Assembly (NCBI GenBank): GCA_024398135.1
Contig: CP073750.1
Coordinates: forward strand, 1,550,001-1,614,000
From: a bacterium SCSIO 12643
GTDB lineage: Bacteria; Bacteroidota; Bacteroidia; Flavobacteriales_G; Salibacteraceae
Direction of reading: 5' to 3'
DNA length: 64,000 bases
The notes under the pieces: model-generated
The model's input: the letters and a program-made list of their open reading frames with translations, nothing else
The model's database searches: none
What the model was told of the DNA's origin: nothing
Made by a program: the position numbers and the translations under genes
Shown: positions 8,953-17,208 of the stretch, one piece after another
How the letters are laid out: each line of letters opens with the position of its first letter
How positions within the stretch are numbered: the stretch's first letter is position 1

Positions 8953-9246
8953 CGTTGTGTTTTTAGTTTTGATTAATGTTATACAGATATTCTTTTGTTT
9001 TGACGATATAAAGATGTTTATATCTTTTATTTGAAAAAAGAACTTATCTCATACGAATCATCTCAAAATCCTTGATTTTCAACTGACTAAAATCAGCTTT
9101 TGCAAACAAAAACTTACAACAACTTGAATTTCAATAAACTAAAGTCAAGGCTAAACATTTTGGGATTTTAATCGAAAAAGAATGTTTGTCATACAAGATT
9201 CATGTATTCACAAACGTTAAGAGCTAACTTCTTCTATTTAGAGGAA
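8953..9246 (-). promoter_or_regulatory. nirS upstream region with operator-like element at 9009-9029
   Basis: This non-coding stretch of 294 bases separates nirS from the small membrane protein gene. It contains TAAAGAT-n7-ATCTTTTA (9009-9029), whose core AAAGAT/ATCTTT (9010-9027) is an inverted repeat. A second perfect inverted repeat, GATATAAA-n4-TTTATATC (9005-9024), overlaps it. The same 21-mer recurs upstream of norC and ric with 18/21 identity to this copy. No clear TAnnTTTG box is visible between the element and the start codon; TATCTGTA (minus strand, 8982-8989) is the nearest candidate. I see nothing gene-like in the rest. Confidence 0.7.
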
Positions 9247-9414
9247 TTATGCTTTAATCGCATCGTATAACATAAAGACAATCGCCAATCCGAAAGCAAC
9301 TCCGGCCGCAATTAAAACTTCCTTTATAAATGGCCAGCCTACAAAGTCACCTATTGAACCAATGACTGCCAATTGTAAACCTACCGCTAATGCTATTTTC
9401 ACTTTTTTACTCAT
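9247..9414 (-). CDS. 55-residue membrane protein in the nor cluster
   Basis: A small gene starting with ATG at 9414 and ending with TAA at 9247, 16 bases after the norD stop. The product is MSKKVKIALAVG... ending MLYDAIKA. It has a basic N-terminus, a hydrophobic segment at about residues 6-22 and a second at about 33-51, joined by a GDFVGWPF loop. The codon pattern resembles the neighbours and the reading frame is clean. It probably sits in the inner membrane and is co-transcribed with norQD. I do not recognise a family. It may be a small accessory subunit of the nitric oxide reductase, but that is only suggested by position. Confidence 0.6.
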   Translation of the reverse strand: MSKKVKIALAVGLQLAVIGSIGDFVGWPFIKEVLIAAGVAFGLAIVFMLYDAIKA

Positions 9415-9430
9415 TATTCAATATTTGAAG

Positions 9431-11194
9431 TTACGACTGATATTTAATCTTGTCATATATTCTCGCCAATGACTGTAATAACTCTACCGGAGTGGTCATA
9501 ATATCATAGTGATTCGCTCCGAACATTTGAGGCAGGTAATACTTGGCTTCAGATTCTATAGCCAGCGCATAAGTGTTGATGTTTCTCTGATTCAGTTCAC
9601 GTAAGGCTTGTTTTACATCATAGATACCATAACGACCTTCATATTTATCAAAATCATTTGGTTTTCCATCCGAAATCAAAATGATCCATTTGTTTTTGCT
9701 TTCTCTCTGATCTAATAATGCTCCTGAATGTCTTAAAGCCGGACCAATTCGGGTATACCCGGCAGGATCGGCCATTCCAATTTTATTTCGACCTGTAGTC
9801 CATTTCTCATCAAAATCTTTTAGTGTTAAGTAGGTCGTGTAATTTCTTGTTTTTGAATGGAAACAATTGATAGAAAAATCTACATTGAACTCCTCCAGAA
9901 TTTCCCCAAATAAAATCGAAACTTGTTTTTCTACATCAATCACGCGATTACCTGCTGCATATGAATCGCTGGATAGACTCGAATCGAGTAAAAACAAAAT
10001 GGACAAATCTTTTTCTTTTTTACGCTTGGATAAGTAGATATTCTCTGATGGCGTATATCCGGAATGTACATCTACAAAACGTTCTGTTAAGGCTTCCAAA
10101 TCAAATTCTTCTCCCTGATTTTGTCTTCTTTGCGTTTGATACTTGTTATTTACCGAGGTTAACATTTTTCTCAACCCCATAAGTGTTGAAGCATTCTCTG
10201 CAATAGTTTGCTTATAATATTTAGCACTCTGTTTCACTTGTATTTGCGGATATACTTTACAATAATTGGTCTTATAGGCAGATTTCGAATAATCCCATTC
10301 ATCATATTTTAAATGATGTCCTTTTTCATCTAGCTCTAAACTTTCTGAAATATTGGTGTTCTCCACAAAATCGGCTTGATACACTGAATGCACCTCGTCA
10401 TCCACACGCACTGTATATTTCATTTGTAATTCATCCAGTGCATTTTCATGGTCTTCCAATTCATCTTCCCCATCAAAATCTCGCCAGGTCCCGCCTCCGA
10501 ATTCCTCTGCACTTTCTACTTGTTCAAAGTAGTTACTCACCACATGGTCTTCCTGTTGCTTTTTATCCACTGTGAGATTTTCCATTTCCTCAACCGGATT
10601 AGCCTTTAAAGTAGTTTCTACTTTTTCAATACGTGCACGTTTTACTTTATCACTTACATTCTTCAGCGGGTCTTCTTGCTCCTGTGGGTTATTAAACATC
10701 CATTTCCCATACAACCAGGAAACATCGGTTTCTTCTGATTCGTTGGATTTCAGAAATTCTAAAAACTCATCATGTTTTTCATTAGCCCAACTGAATTCAC
10801 TTTTTAATACTTCTAAAACTTGAGGCGCGCTATTCTCAGCATATTGTCGTGCTGCTTCAACTTCTACCGTCTGATCTCCTTCTGTAAAATTTAAATCCAG
10901 ATTTTTCTGAATAGACAGAAACAAGATCCGATACAGAAGAAAGTCCTGGTTTTGTTGTTGTGAAGGAAACAATGCCATTTGTTGTGGAATAAAGAAATTG
11001 TCATTCTTATATCCACCTTCTCGTTCTGAAGGAAACAATTCAATTGGCCTACCGGTAATTGCACGTGAAATCACGGTTAATTTCGGGCGTAAATCTTCTA
11101 AATAGGCAGATTTCTCGAGAATATCTTTTCGATTTAATTTTCGGTTTTTCAAATAGTTTGCAACCGCTCCAAATAGATATTCTTGCAAATCCAT
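9431..11194 (-). CDS. norD: Nitric oxide reductase activation protein NorD
   Basis: A 587-residue cytosolic protein with a C-terminal von Willebrand A domain (about residues 396-585). The metal-ion-dependent adhesion site is DSSLS at 404-408, with later GYTRIGPALRHS and ILISDGKPNDF segments. The N-terminal half is acidic and charged, as in NorD proteins. NorD works with the AAA+ ATPase NorQ to assemble or activate NorBC, probably by helping insert the non-heme iron FeB. It starts 3 bases after the norQ stop, so the two are translated from the same message. Length agrees with the family. Confidence 0.92.
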   Translation of the reverse strand: MDLQEYLFGAVANYLKNRKLNRKDILEKSAYLEDLRPKLTVISRAITGRPIELFPSEREGGYKNDNFFIPQQMALFPSQQQNQDFLLYRILFLSIQKNLDLNFTEGDQTVEVEAARQYAENSAPQVLEVLKSEFSWANEKHDEFLEFLKSNESEETDVSWLYGKWMFNNPQEQEDPLKNVSDKVKRARIEKVETTLKANPVEEMENLTVDKKQQEDHVVSNYFEQVESAEEFGGGTWRDFDGEDELEDHENALDELQMKYTVRVDDEVHSVYQADFVENTNISESLELDEKGHHLKYDEWDYSKSAYKTNYCKVYPQIQVKQSAKYYKQTIAENASTLMGLRKMLTSVNNKYQTQRRQNQGEEFDLEALTERFVDVHSGYTPSENIYLSKRKKEKDLSILFLLDSSLSSDSYAAGNRVIDVEKQVSILFGEILEEFNVDFSINCFHSKTRNYTTYLTLKDFDEKWTTGRNKIGMADPAGYTRIGPALRHSGALLDQRESKNKWIILISDGKPNDFDKYEGRYGIYDVKQALRELNQRNINTYALAIESEAKYYLPQMFGANHYDIMTTPVELLQSLARIYDKIKYQS

Positions 11195-11197
11195 ACC

Positions 11198-11974
11198 CTA
11201 AATCATTAAGTCACTTAAATCTTTTATTGCAGATGTTATTTCCACATCATCACTTAAAGGCTCCACTATGGCTACATGAACCGATAACCTTTTAGGTAAG
11301 CCGGTAGAAATCAATTTGGCCGCATCAATCAATAATCTGGTAGATACGGTTTCGGTAAGTCCCAATTCAGTTAGATTTCGAATCTTATTTGCAATCTTCA
11401 CCAGTTTCACTGCGGTATCTTTGTCTATCTCCGTCTCATTAATCAGGATGTCAGCCTCTACTTTTTCGTTCGGATAATCAAAAGCAATCGCAACGAATCT
11501 TTGTTTGGTAGAAGGTTTAATTTCTTTGAATCCTTTCTGGTATCCTGGATTAAATGAAACTACCATCATAAAATCCTCATGAGCCTTATAGGTTTCACCT
11601 AGTTTATCCACATATAATTCTCTACGATGATCTGTTAACGAGTGAATAGCCACAATCACATCCGGACGTGCCTCTGCAATTTCATCTAAATAAATAATAG
11701 CTCCTTCTTTCACAGCTTTGGTCAATGGGCCATCCATCCAAATCGTTTCCGCTCCTTTAATGATATATCTACCAATTAAATCCGTTGCAGATGTTTCTTC
11801 ATGACAACTTACAGTGATCACTTTTTGCTGATACTGATGGGCCATATACTCTACAAATCTTGTCTTTCCTGTTCCGGTAGGTCCTTTCAAAAGTAACGGC
11901 AACTTGCTTTTATAGGCATGTTCAAATACCTCTACTTCCTTTCCTACTTTTTCATAATATGGTGAATCACTCAT
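11198..11974 (-). CDS. norQ: MoxR-type AAA+ ATPase NorQ
   Basis: A 258-residue AAA+ ATPase of the MoxR/CbbQ/NorQ type. Walker A is KGPTGTGKTR at about 30-39, Walker B is IIYLDEIAEA near 93-102, and sensor 1 (VVSFNPGYQ) follows. NorQ partners with NorD in activating the cytochrome c nitric oxide reductase. It lies between norB, from which it is separated by a 104-base gap containing a terminator-like hairpin, and norD, which follows directly. That hairpin could set a lower level of NorQD relative to NorCB. Confidence 0.92.
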   Translation of the reverse strand: MSDSPYYEKVGKEVEVFEHAYKSKLPLLLKGPTGTGKTRFVEYMAHQYQQKVITVSCHEETSATDLIGRYIIKGAETIWMDGPLTKAVKEGAIIYLDEIAEARPDVIVAIHSLTDHRRELYVDKLGETYKAHEDFMMVVSFNPGYQKGFKEIKPSTKQRFVAIAFDYPNEKVEADILINETEIDKDTAVKLVKIANKIRNLTELGLTETVSTRLLIDAAKLISTGLPKRLSVHVAIVEPLSDDVEITSAIKDLSDLMI

Positions 11975-12008
11975 TTTAAAACTTTTAAAAATCTAACTTC
12001 ATCAGATG

Positions 12009-12055
12009 AAAAAACCGAGATTAACAACTATATATTCTTAGCTCTAATCCCGGTT
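12009..12055 (-). terminator. Terminator or attenuator between norB and norQ
   Basis: The inverted repeat AACCGAGATTA (12013-12023) against TAATCCCGGTT (12045-12055) has one mismatch. On the minus strand it is followed by six Ts (12009-12014). It lies between the norB stop and the norQ start, so it could end most norCB transcripts and let a fraction continue into norQD. Confidence 0.6.
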
Positions 12056-12078
12056 CATAATCAGAAAATAATAAAAAA

Positions 12079-13413
12079 TCAACCCTGCTCTAAAGCTTCA
12101 TCGCTTGGCAGTCCATATTTGATAAAATCAATTATGAATAATAATAAACCTGTTGTCAATACTGTCGCACCCAGAACCAATACGAAGAAATGCACTTGTA
12201 ATTCATTTTGAACCTGCATAAACTCTTCCTTGTATACTCTTTCCAAATATACCTGAGCCACTCCGGCAACGGCAAACGCACCTGTCATAGAGAACATTCC
12301 TACATTAGACAACCAAAAGGCAGCCTGACCTGTAGGCTTTTTGTAAATTTTTCTACCGGTAATGTTTGGCATCGCATAAGAGATTAATGCCAACACAATC
12401 ATTGCATACGCACCCCAAAATGCCAGGTGACCATGAGAAGCTGTTGCTAATGTTCCGTGTGTATAAAGATTTGTTTGCGGTAATGTATGTGCCAATCCAA
12501 GCACTCCTGCTCCTAAGAATGAAACTACAGCTGAACCTACGGTCCAGAACATCGCTAATTTATTTGGATGTTTTTTCTCTCCTTTTTGGAACATTACCAT
12601 CGCCCAGATTGCCATAGCTAAGAATGCTAATGGCTCTAGTGCTGAGAAAATACCACCTACAATTAACCAGATTTTATTGACTCCGATATAATAATAGTGG
12701 TGACCCGTTCCGAGTACTCCTGATAGAAATGTTAGACCAATAACTACATATAACCATTTCTCTACAACCTCTCTATCTACTCCAGTAAGTTTGATCAGCA
12801 AGAACGCCAGAATACCTCCCATAATCAATTCCCAAACGCCTTCTACCCAAAGGTGAACAACCCACCAACGGAAGAATGAGTCCAGTACCTGACTATCGAA
12901 TGTGATCATTCCAGGTAAGTATAATAATGCTGCGGCAACTAAACCACCATACAGCACTAATGCGGTGGTCGTTTTCTTTTTACCTTTTATAAGCGTCATC
13001 AACAGAATAACCAAAAACAAGACCACATTAACGGCTACGGGCCAATCCAGAAATCTTGGAATTTCCAAAAACTTACGACCTTCCCAGGTATTAAAGTGAA
13101 AACCTAAAACTGCTACAACACCAACCACAGCTAATGAAATTAACTGCACATATGCCAATTTTACTGACCATAACTCAGTTTCTGCTTCTTCAGGAATAAT
13201 AAAATAGGCAGCGCCCATAAATCCTGACAACAACCAAACAACCAATAAATTCAAGTGCACCGTATGCGCGGTGTTAAATGGAATAATATCATGTAATCCG
13301 TCAAAACCCATTCGAGCAAAACCCATGATAAAACCATATGTCAATTGCAAAACCAATAAAAGCATGGACAATGCAAAGAACCAATATGCTACTTTTTGTG
13401 ATTTAAATTTCAT
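12079..13413 (-). CDS. norB: Nitric oxide reductase large subunit NorB (cytochrome c type)
   Basis: A 444-residue, twelve-helix heme-copper oxidase superfamily protein that reduces two NO to N2O. The short length and the partner NorC mark it as cNor rather than the quinol-oxidising fusion. Ligand motifs are present: FNTAHTVHLN (His50, His53), HLWVEGVWEL (187-196, including His187 and the FeB glutamate), GTGHHYYYIG (His238, His239), SALEPL (Glu260) and the heme-bearing THGTLATASHGHLAFWG helix. It starts 12 bases after the norC stop. The enzyme sits in the inner membrane with its active site fed from the periplasm. Confidence 0.96.
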   Translation of the reverse strand: MKFKSQKVAYWFFALSMLLLVLQLTYGFIMGFARMGFDGLHDIIPFNTAHTVHLNLLVVWLLSGFMGAAYFIIPEEAETELWSVKLAYVQLISLAVVGVVAVLGFHFNTWEGRKFLEIPRFLDWPVAVNVVLFLVILLMTLIKGKKKTTTALVLYGGLVAAALLYLPGMITFDSQVLDSFFRWWVVHLWVEGVWELIMGGILAFLLIKLTGVDREVVEKWLYVVIGLTFLSGVLGTGHHYYYIGVNKIWLIVGGIFSALEPLAFLAMAIWAMVMFQKGEKKHPNKLAMFWTVGSAVVSFLGAGVLGLAHTLPQTNLYTHGTLATASHGHLAFWGAYAMIVLALISYAMPNITGRKIYKKPTGQAAFWLSNVGMFSMTGAFAVAGVAQVYLERVYKEEFMQVQNELQVHFFVLVLGATVLTTGLLLFIIDFIKYGLPSDEALEQG

Positions 13414-13425
13414 ATCATGTATTGT

Positions 13426-13866
13426 TTAATTGTTTTTATTCTCTTTCGCTAATGGAGAAACCACACGGTCAAATCCATTTAAATCAATCTCACCTACCCA
13501 TTTAAAAAATGCAATCACATCATTAGCTTCCTGCTCAGAAAACCCATAAGCGACCATCTTTCTTCCATTAGGTTCCCATGGAACCGGAGACATTAATATT
13601 GCTTTAATCATCCCTTCTCCTCTTCTGTCATATACCTTTGTAAGTTCAGGACCGTAATACGCTCCTTCTCCCATAAGTGTATGACAGCCCATGCAATTGT
13701 TTTTTTCCCAAATCTCTTTTCCCCTAACCACTTCTTCGGTCATAAGGTCATGATTGGCCTGATCCTGAGCACTAGAAAGAGAGAATATGGTCAGCCCGAT
13801 AAAAATTAAAAACGTGACTGCAGTCCCCCCTAAAAAAAATGCCCGTGCTTGTTTTTTTGATAGCAT
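13426..13866 (-). CDS. norC: Nitric oxide reductase cytochrome c subunit NorC
   Basis: A 146-residue membrane-anchored cytochrome c. One transmembrane segment (about residues 9-31) is followed by a periplasmic heme c domain with CMGCH at 58-62, the family-typical LMGEGAYYGPEL segment and a methionine-bearing loop (GRKMVAYGFS) supplying the distal ligand. It delivers electrons to NorB, whose gene follows directly. A 21-bp operator-like element ends 31 bases upstream of the start codon, so norC heads the transcript. Confidence 0.95.
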   Translation of the reverse strand: MLSKKQARAFFLGGTAVTFLIFIGLTIFSLSSAQDQANHDLMTEEVVRGKEIWEKNNCMGCHTLMGEGAYYGPELTKVYDRRGEGMIKAILMSPVPWEPNGRKMVAYGFSEQEANDVIAFFKWVGEIDLNGFDRVVSPLAKENKNN

Positions 13867-13896
13867 ACTCTTAAAGTTTGAATTGAATAATATATT

Positions 13897-13917
13897 TAAA
13901 GACCTTTTTATCTTTTA
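13897..13917 (-). promoter_or_regulatory. Operator-like element upstream of norC
   Basis: TAAAGAC-n7-ATCTTTTA is identical at 18 of 21 positions to the nirS element. The half-sites are AAAGA and TCTTTT. It lies 31 bases before the norC start and upstream of the adjacent Rrf2 gene's 3' end. No convincing TAnnTTTG box is seen; TATATTAT (minus, near 13887-13894) is a weak candidate. Confidence 0.65.
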
Positions 13918-14013
13918 ATAATTCAAATGTAAGGTTCCCTATTTTACAATATCATGACATTTGTCAGTGTATCAGGAAATTTAAGTCGCTATGAAACTGA
14001 ACGAAAACTCGTT

Positions 14014-14463
14014 TTAAGCCTCTTTTACGGGCAAATTTTTAATGAAAGACTCCCCATCCTGGACAGAAATCACTAAATCAGAGATTTTTTTGGAATTGAA
14101 TAAATCCCAAAGTCCATCACGATATACTTTAAAGTCATCATGCAAAGGACAAGGATGTTCATTGGAACATTCTTTTAATCCTAAACCGCAACTGGTAAAG
14201 AATGAAAGTCCATCAATCACTTCTATTATTTTAATCAACGCCACCTTTTGATTCTCCTCATTCAAATAAAAACCGCCATTTGGTCCTTTTACAGATTGAA
14301 TGATTTTATGTTTCGTAAGCTGTTGTAAAATCTTTCCTAAATATGGTGTAGGTAGATCTAACTCCTCGGCAATCGCTTTGATTCCTAATTTGGAATCGGG
14401 GGTTGCACGACAGGCAATAAAAACAATAGATCTAAGTGCGTATACACAGGATTTAGAAAGCAT
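14014..14463 (-). CDS. Rrf2-family transcription regulator, NsrR-like
   Basis: A 149-residue Rrf2 regulator: N-terminal winged helix (about 1-65, with the wing KGPNGGFYL) and three cysteines, Cys92, Cys99 and Cys105 (CGLGLKEC then CSNEHPC). These suit an iron-sulfur cluster as in NsrR and IscR. It lies between ric and norC, both preceded by a shared operator-like element, so NO sensing through the cluster is the likely role. It starts 65 bases after the ric stop and is probably co-transcribed with ric, giving autoregulation. IscR is less likely because no isc/suf genes are near. Confidence 0.8.
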   Translation of the reverse strand: MLSKSCVYALRSIVFIACRATPDSKLGIKAIAEELDLPTPYLGKILQQLTKHKIIQSVKGPNGGFYLNEENQKVALIKIIEVIDGLSFFTSCGLGLKECSNEHPCPLHDDFKVYRDGLWDLFNSKKISDLVISVQDGESFIKNLPVKEA

Positions 14464-14528
14464 ACAAATTGATTAATTTAGAAATAATTGAAGCCGCCAA
14501 AATTACAAATAATAACTCAGGTGATAAA

Positions 14529-15248
14529 CTATAAAAGGCTATTCTCTAGCTCAATTGCCTTTGGAAACAAAACATTATTTTCCAAATGAATGTGTTGGAA
14601 TAAATCATTTTGGAATTCTTCCAATTTTGCATACATCGCTTTATATGTATTACACGCGTCTGCCGGTGGTGTAAAGTTGTTGCTCAATTCCGCAATCTCT
14701 TTAATGATATCGCCTGCCCCATCGTGTTCGTTGTGCATCACATGAATTGGATTTTGTACAGTTCCAAACCCAGGTGGTGGAACAGGTGTATTATTTCTCT
14801 TGGCATTCAACAACTGCTTCACATAAGGAAATAATATGTTCTCCTCTTTCAACAAATGCGGACCCAATTCTTCAACCAACGCATAAGCCAATTGATTAAT
14901 TCTTACCACCTCCGGATGATTGACTCCATGAACCGTTGCGACACGCTGTGTATATTGTAACATGAGTTCTGCGTTACCTCTTACGTAAGCGTGATGCGTA
15001 TTCATGATGTAATCAATCAAAAAGTCCAATTCCCAGGAATTGTAATCATGTACAGCACCTTTTTCAGCCAGCGAATCATTCAACTCACTCACAATTTGAT
15101 CTACATCCAGACCCTTTCTTTCGCACGCTTTGGCCACGTTAACGTTACCTCCACAGCAAAAGTCAATTCCGTTTTTTTTAAATACGTCTGCGGTTTTGAT
15201 GTTCTCTGTAACAATTTCTGCTACTGTTTTATCTGCTAAATTTTGCAT
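14529..15248 (-). CDS. ric: Iron-sulfur cluster repair di-iron protein (Ric/ScdA/YtfE)
   Basis: A 239-residue protein with the N-terminal ScdA_N domain (about 5-58, with the signature GIDFCCGGN) and a hemerythrin-like di-iron domain. Its ligand histidines and glutamates appear as NTHHAYV, GPHLLKEENILFPY, HVMHNEHDGAG and HIHLENNVLFP. Ric proteins repair iron-sulfur clusters damaged by nitric oxide. The gene has its own operator-like element and a clear -7 box. With the Rrf2 regulator downstream it forms the nitrosative-stress arm of the island. Confidence 0.92.
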   Translation of the reverse strand: MQNLADKTVAEIVTENIKTADVFKKNGIDFCCGGNVNVAKACERKGLDVDQIVSELNDSLAEKGAVHDYNSWELDFLIDYIMNTHHAYVRGNAELMLQYTQRVATVHGVNHPEVVRINQLAYALVEELGPHLLKEENILFPYVKQLLNAKRNNTPVPPPGFGTVQNPIHVMHNEHDGAGDIIKEIAELSNNFTPPADACNTYKAMYAKLEEFQNDLFQHIHLENNVLFPKAIELENSLL

Positions 15249-15267
15249 AACCCTAAATTTTAGAATA

Positions 15268-15311
15268 CAAAATTAGATAAAACTCTTAATAAAAGATGTT
15301 AATGTCTTTTA
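15268..15311 (-). promoter_or_regulatory. ric promoter: -7 box with operator in place of the -33 region
   Basis: On the minus strand TAATTTTG (15268-15275) matches the Bacteroidota -7 box TAnnTTTG, 20 bases before the start codon. No TTG is found at the usual -33 distance. Instead, an operator-like element of 21 bases (15291-15311; AAAAGATG-n5-TCTTTTA) lies 15 bases upstream of the box. Adding base 15290 makes the outer arms TAAAAGA/TCTTTTA a perfect inverted repeat. The element overlaps the stop codon of the upstream UPF0104 gene. Confidence 0.7.
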
Positions 15312-16403
15312 TTTTTTAAACTGGATTAATTTTCGCTTTAAATACACACGTTGAATCCATTGCGGTAAAATAATGGCACCGATAAACAAATACGGATAAT
15401 ACGTAAATAGTCTCCATAGTACAGCCAAAACGATGGACAATCCTATTGGCGTAAAATCACTTAGAAAACTTCCAAATGCCAATTCCGCCACTCCCGCACT
15501 TCCAGGAGTTGGACTAATGAGCATGATCACCCACATAATTAATTGTCGGGCTAAAACCACCAGATTATCTAAAAAAGACAACTCGGTAAAAGCCATTAAG
15601 AGAAAATTCGCTACTAGAAATCTGGATGTCCAGGACAATGCAGTCGCACCAAACGTCTTTAACCAGAACATAAATGACTTCCCCTTCAATTCAGTACTAG
15701 TCGTGATCACCTCATCTCCGGTCTCTTTTGCAGATCGTCTCCATTTTTTAAGAAAAGGCAATCTGAAGACCAGCAATAACAATCGCTTAAATCCTTGTGG
15801 ACTCAAGAAAATACCATAAAAAATAATCGAAATTAAAAAGATGATGAATCCGTATCCCACCCAAAATACTTGCTTAATTCCAAGCTCCATACCTAACACA
15901 TTCATTTCCGGCACGGTATCCGGGAACAAAAACGCACTTCCTGCAAACACAAATAATAGAGGCACCATCACCACATAAAACAATTCATCCAAAAAGGCTG
16001 TAATCATCACAATAGCTGTACTCCTCCCTACTTTGATTCCCTCCTTACTTAAAATAAAAATGGCAACACCAGACCCTCCTACCACGGATGGAGTTATAGC
16101 AGAAGAAAATTCCCACAACATAATATCGTCAAATACATTCCGCCAGGAAATTTGTTTTTCACTCAGAATTCGCAATCGGAACATATATCCAATATCCCGA
16201 AATGCCGCAGCGCATAATGCTACGATTAGCATCAAAACTACTCGTGAGTTAAACTCAATTGCACCCAAAGCTTTTAAGTCCAAATCTCTAAAAAGTAGAA
16301 AACCAGCAATGGCCACACCAATTACGATTGGAATGGCCATTTTTTGTGGACTCAATAATTGTCTTATGGGACTAGATTGTTTGGTCTTCTTTACCTTTGC
16401 CAT
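15309..16403 (-). CDS. UPF0104 / lysylphosphatidylglycerol synthase-type membrane protein
   Basis: A 364-residue integral membrane protein with about eight helices, resembling the flippase-like transmembrane domain of MprF (UPF0104, also annotated as lysylphosphatidylglycerol synthase transmembrane family). Typical features are the early SAITPSVVGGSGVAIFIL segment and the late LISPTPGSAGVAELAFGSFL segment. The catalytic lysyl-transferase domain is absent, so it is more likely a lipid transporter or polytopic helper. An upstream Met at 16412 would leave only 6 bases to the divergent gene at 16419, so I prefer the Met at 16403 (MAKVKKTK). Confidence 0.8.
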   Translation of the reverse strand: MAKVKKTKQSSPIRQLLSPQKMAIPIVIGVAIAGFLLFRDLDLKALGAIEFNSRVVLMLIVALCAAAFRDIGYMFRLRILSEKQISWRNVFDDIMLWEFSSAITPSVVGGSGVAIFILSKEGIKVGRSTAIVMITAFLDELFYVVMVPLLFVFAGSAFLFPDTVPEMNVLGMELGIKQVFWVGYGFIIFLISIIFYGIFLSPQGFKRLLLLVFRLPFLKKWRRSAKETGDEVITTSTELKGKSFMFWLKTFGATALSWTSRFLVANFLLMAFTELSFLDNLVVLARQLIMWVIMLISPTPGSAGVAELAFGSFLSDFTPIGLSIVLAVLWRLFTYYPYLFIGAIILPQWIQRVYLKRKLIQFKK

Positions 16404-16418
16404 TTTAATCATAAATCA

Positions 16419-16772
16419 ATGCAAAACACTGTATTTTATCTTCAAACTTGTGACACCTGCAAAAGAATCATTAAAGATCTAGCATTGGATACCGGGTTTG
16501 AAATGCGAGAAATCAAAAGTAATCAAATAACTCCTGAAGAATTAGATGAAATGAAGGATCTTGCAGGAAGTTACGAAGCTTTATTTAGTAGACGTTCCAG
16601 ACAATATGCTGCGAGAGATCTTAAAAACAAAACTTTGACTGAAGATGATTACAGAACTTTAATTCTTGAAGAATACACTTTTTTGAAAAGACCGGTCACA
16701 ATATTAAATGGCGAAATATTCATTGGTAATTCCAAAAAGGAATTGGAAAAGTTGAGAGAAGCAAAGAGCTAA
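16419..16772 (+). CDS. ArsC/Spx/MgsR-family thioredoxin-fold protein
   Basis: A 117-residue protein with the ArsC/Spx fold: N-terminal strand TVFYLQTCDTCKRI containing a CxxC pair (Cys11, Cys14), an EIKSNQITPEEL helix, and RRSRQYAARDLK and FLKRPVTILNGEIFIG near the end. The conserved Arg-Pro (KRPV) matches the family. Members act as arsenate reductases or as redox-responsive RNA polymerase binders; the CxxC pattern fits Spx/YffB-like proteins better than classical ArsC. The start at 16419 is chosen because upstream codons overlap the divergent membrane protein gene. Confidence 0.75.
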   Translation: MQNTVFYLQTCDTCKRIIKDLALDTGFEMREIKSNQITPEELDEMKDLAGSYEALFSRRSRQYAARDLKNKTLTEDDYRTLILEEYTFLKRPVTILNGEIFIGNSKKELEKLREAKS

Positions 16773-16782
16773 ACTTTAGCTG

Positions 16783-17208
16783 TTACTTATCCTCCTCAAT
16801 TTTCAAAATTCTTATTTGCTGGATTTCCACGGGATGTTGTTTGTCAAAATTGGATGGTTTCTTAAAACCATTGGTACAATTATAACTAATACCAGTATAC
16901 TCCATATCCACAATGAAATCCATTTCTTCCAGGTTTTCGTTGTTTAGTAGTTCTTCTGGTAAGCCTTCTGAAATTTCCAGTAAATATTCGAAGTGCTGAG
17001 TGGTACATTTCACAAATATCCCGGTACATGTTCCCGGATTAGTATGATCAACTTCGTAGATCTGGGCTTTCATTTCCATATGCTTTTTCCCTTTCAACGA
17101 ATAGTAATAATCGGTTTTTGAAGCTTGTACTTCTGGAGTTTCTTTTTCACAAGCCATAAAAAAAACCGCTAATGAACTGAATAGTGTAACGTAAATTAGA
17201 TTTTTCAT
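16783..17208 (-). CDS. Hypothetical lipoprotein
   Basis: A 141-residue lipoprotein with lipobox Cys20 (AVFFMACEKE). The mature part has a tyrosine-rich start (TDYYYSLKGKKHM), two cysteines close together (GTCTGIFVKCTT) and one later (ISYNC), compatible with a disulfide. I recognise no family. Its 3' end is 10 bases from that of the convergent ArsC-like gene. Likely anchored in the inner or outer membrane facing the periplasm. Confidence 0.7.
   Translation of the reverse strand: MKNLIYVTLFSSLAVFFMACEKETPEVQASKTDYYYSLKGKKHMEMKAQIYEVDHTNPGTCTGIFVKCTTQHFEYLLEISEGLPEELLNNENLEEMDFIVDMEYTGISYNCTNGFKKPSNFDKQHPVEIQQIRILKIEEDK

Noticed and set aside
9005-9024. The perfect 8-bp palindrome GATATAAA/TTTATATC as a separate operator
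   Set aside because: It overlaps the 21-bp shared element, and the flanks of the other two sites do not keep it. I kept only the shared element.
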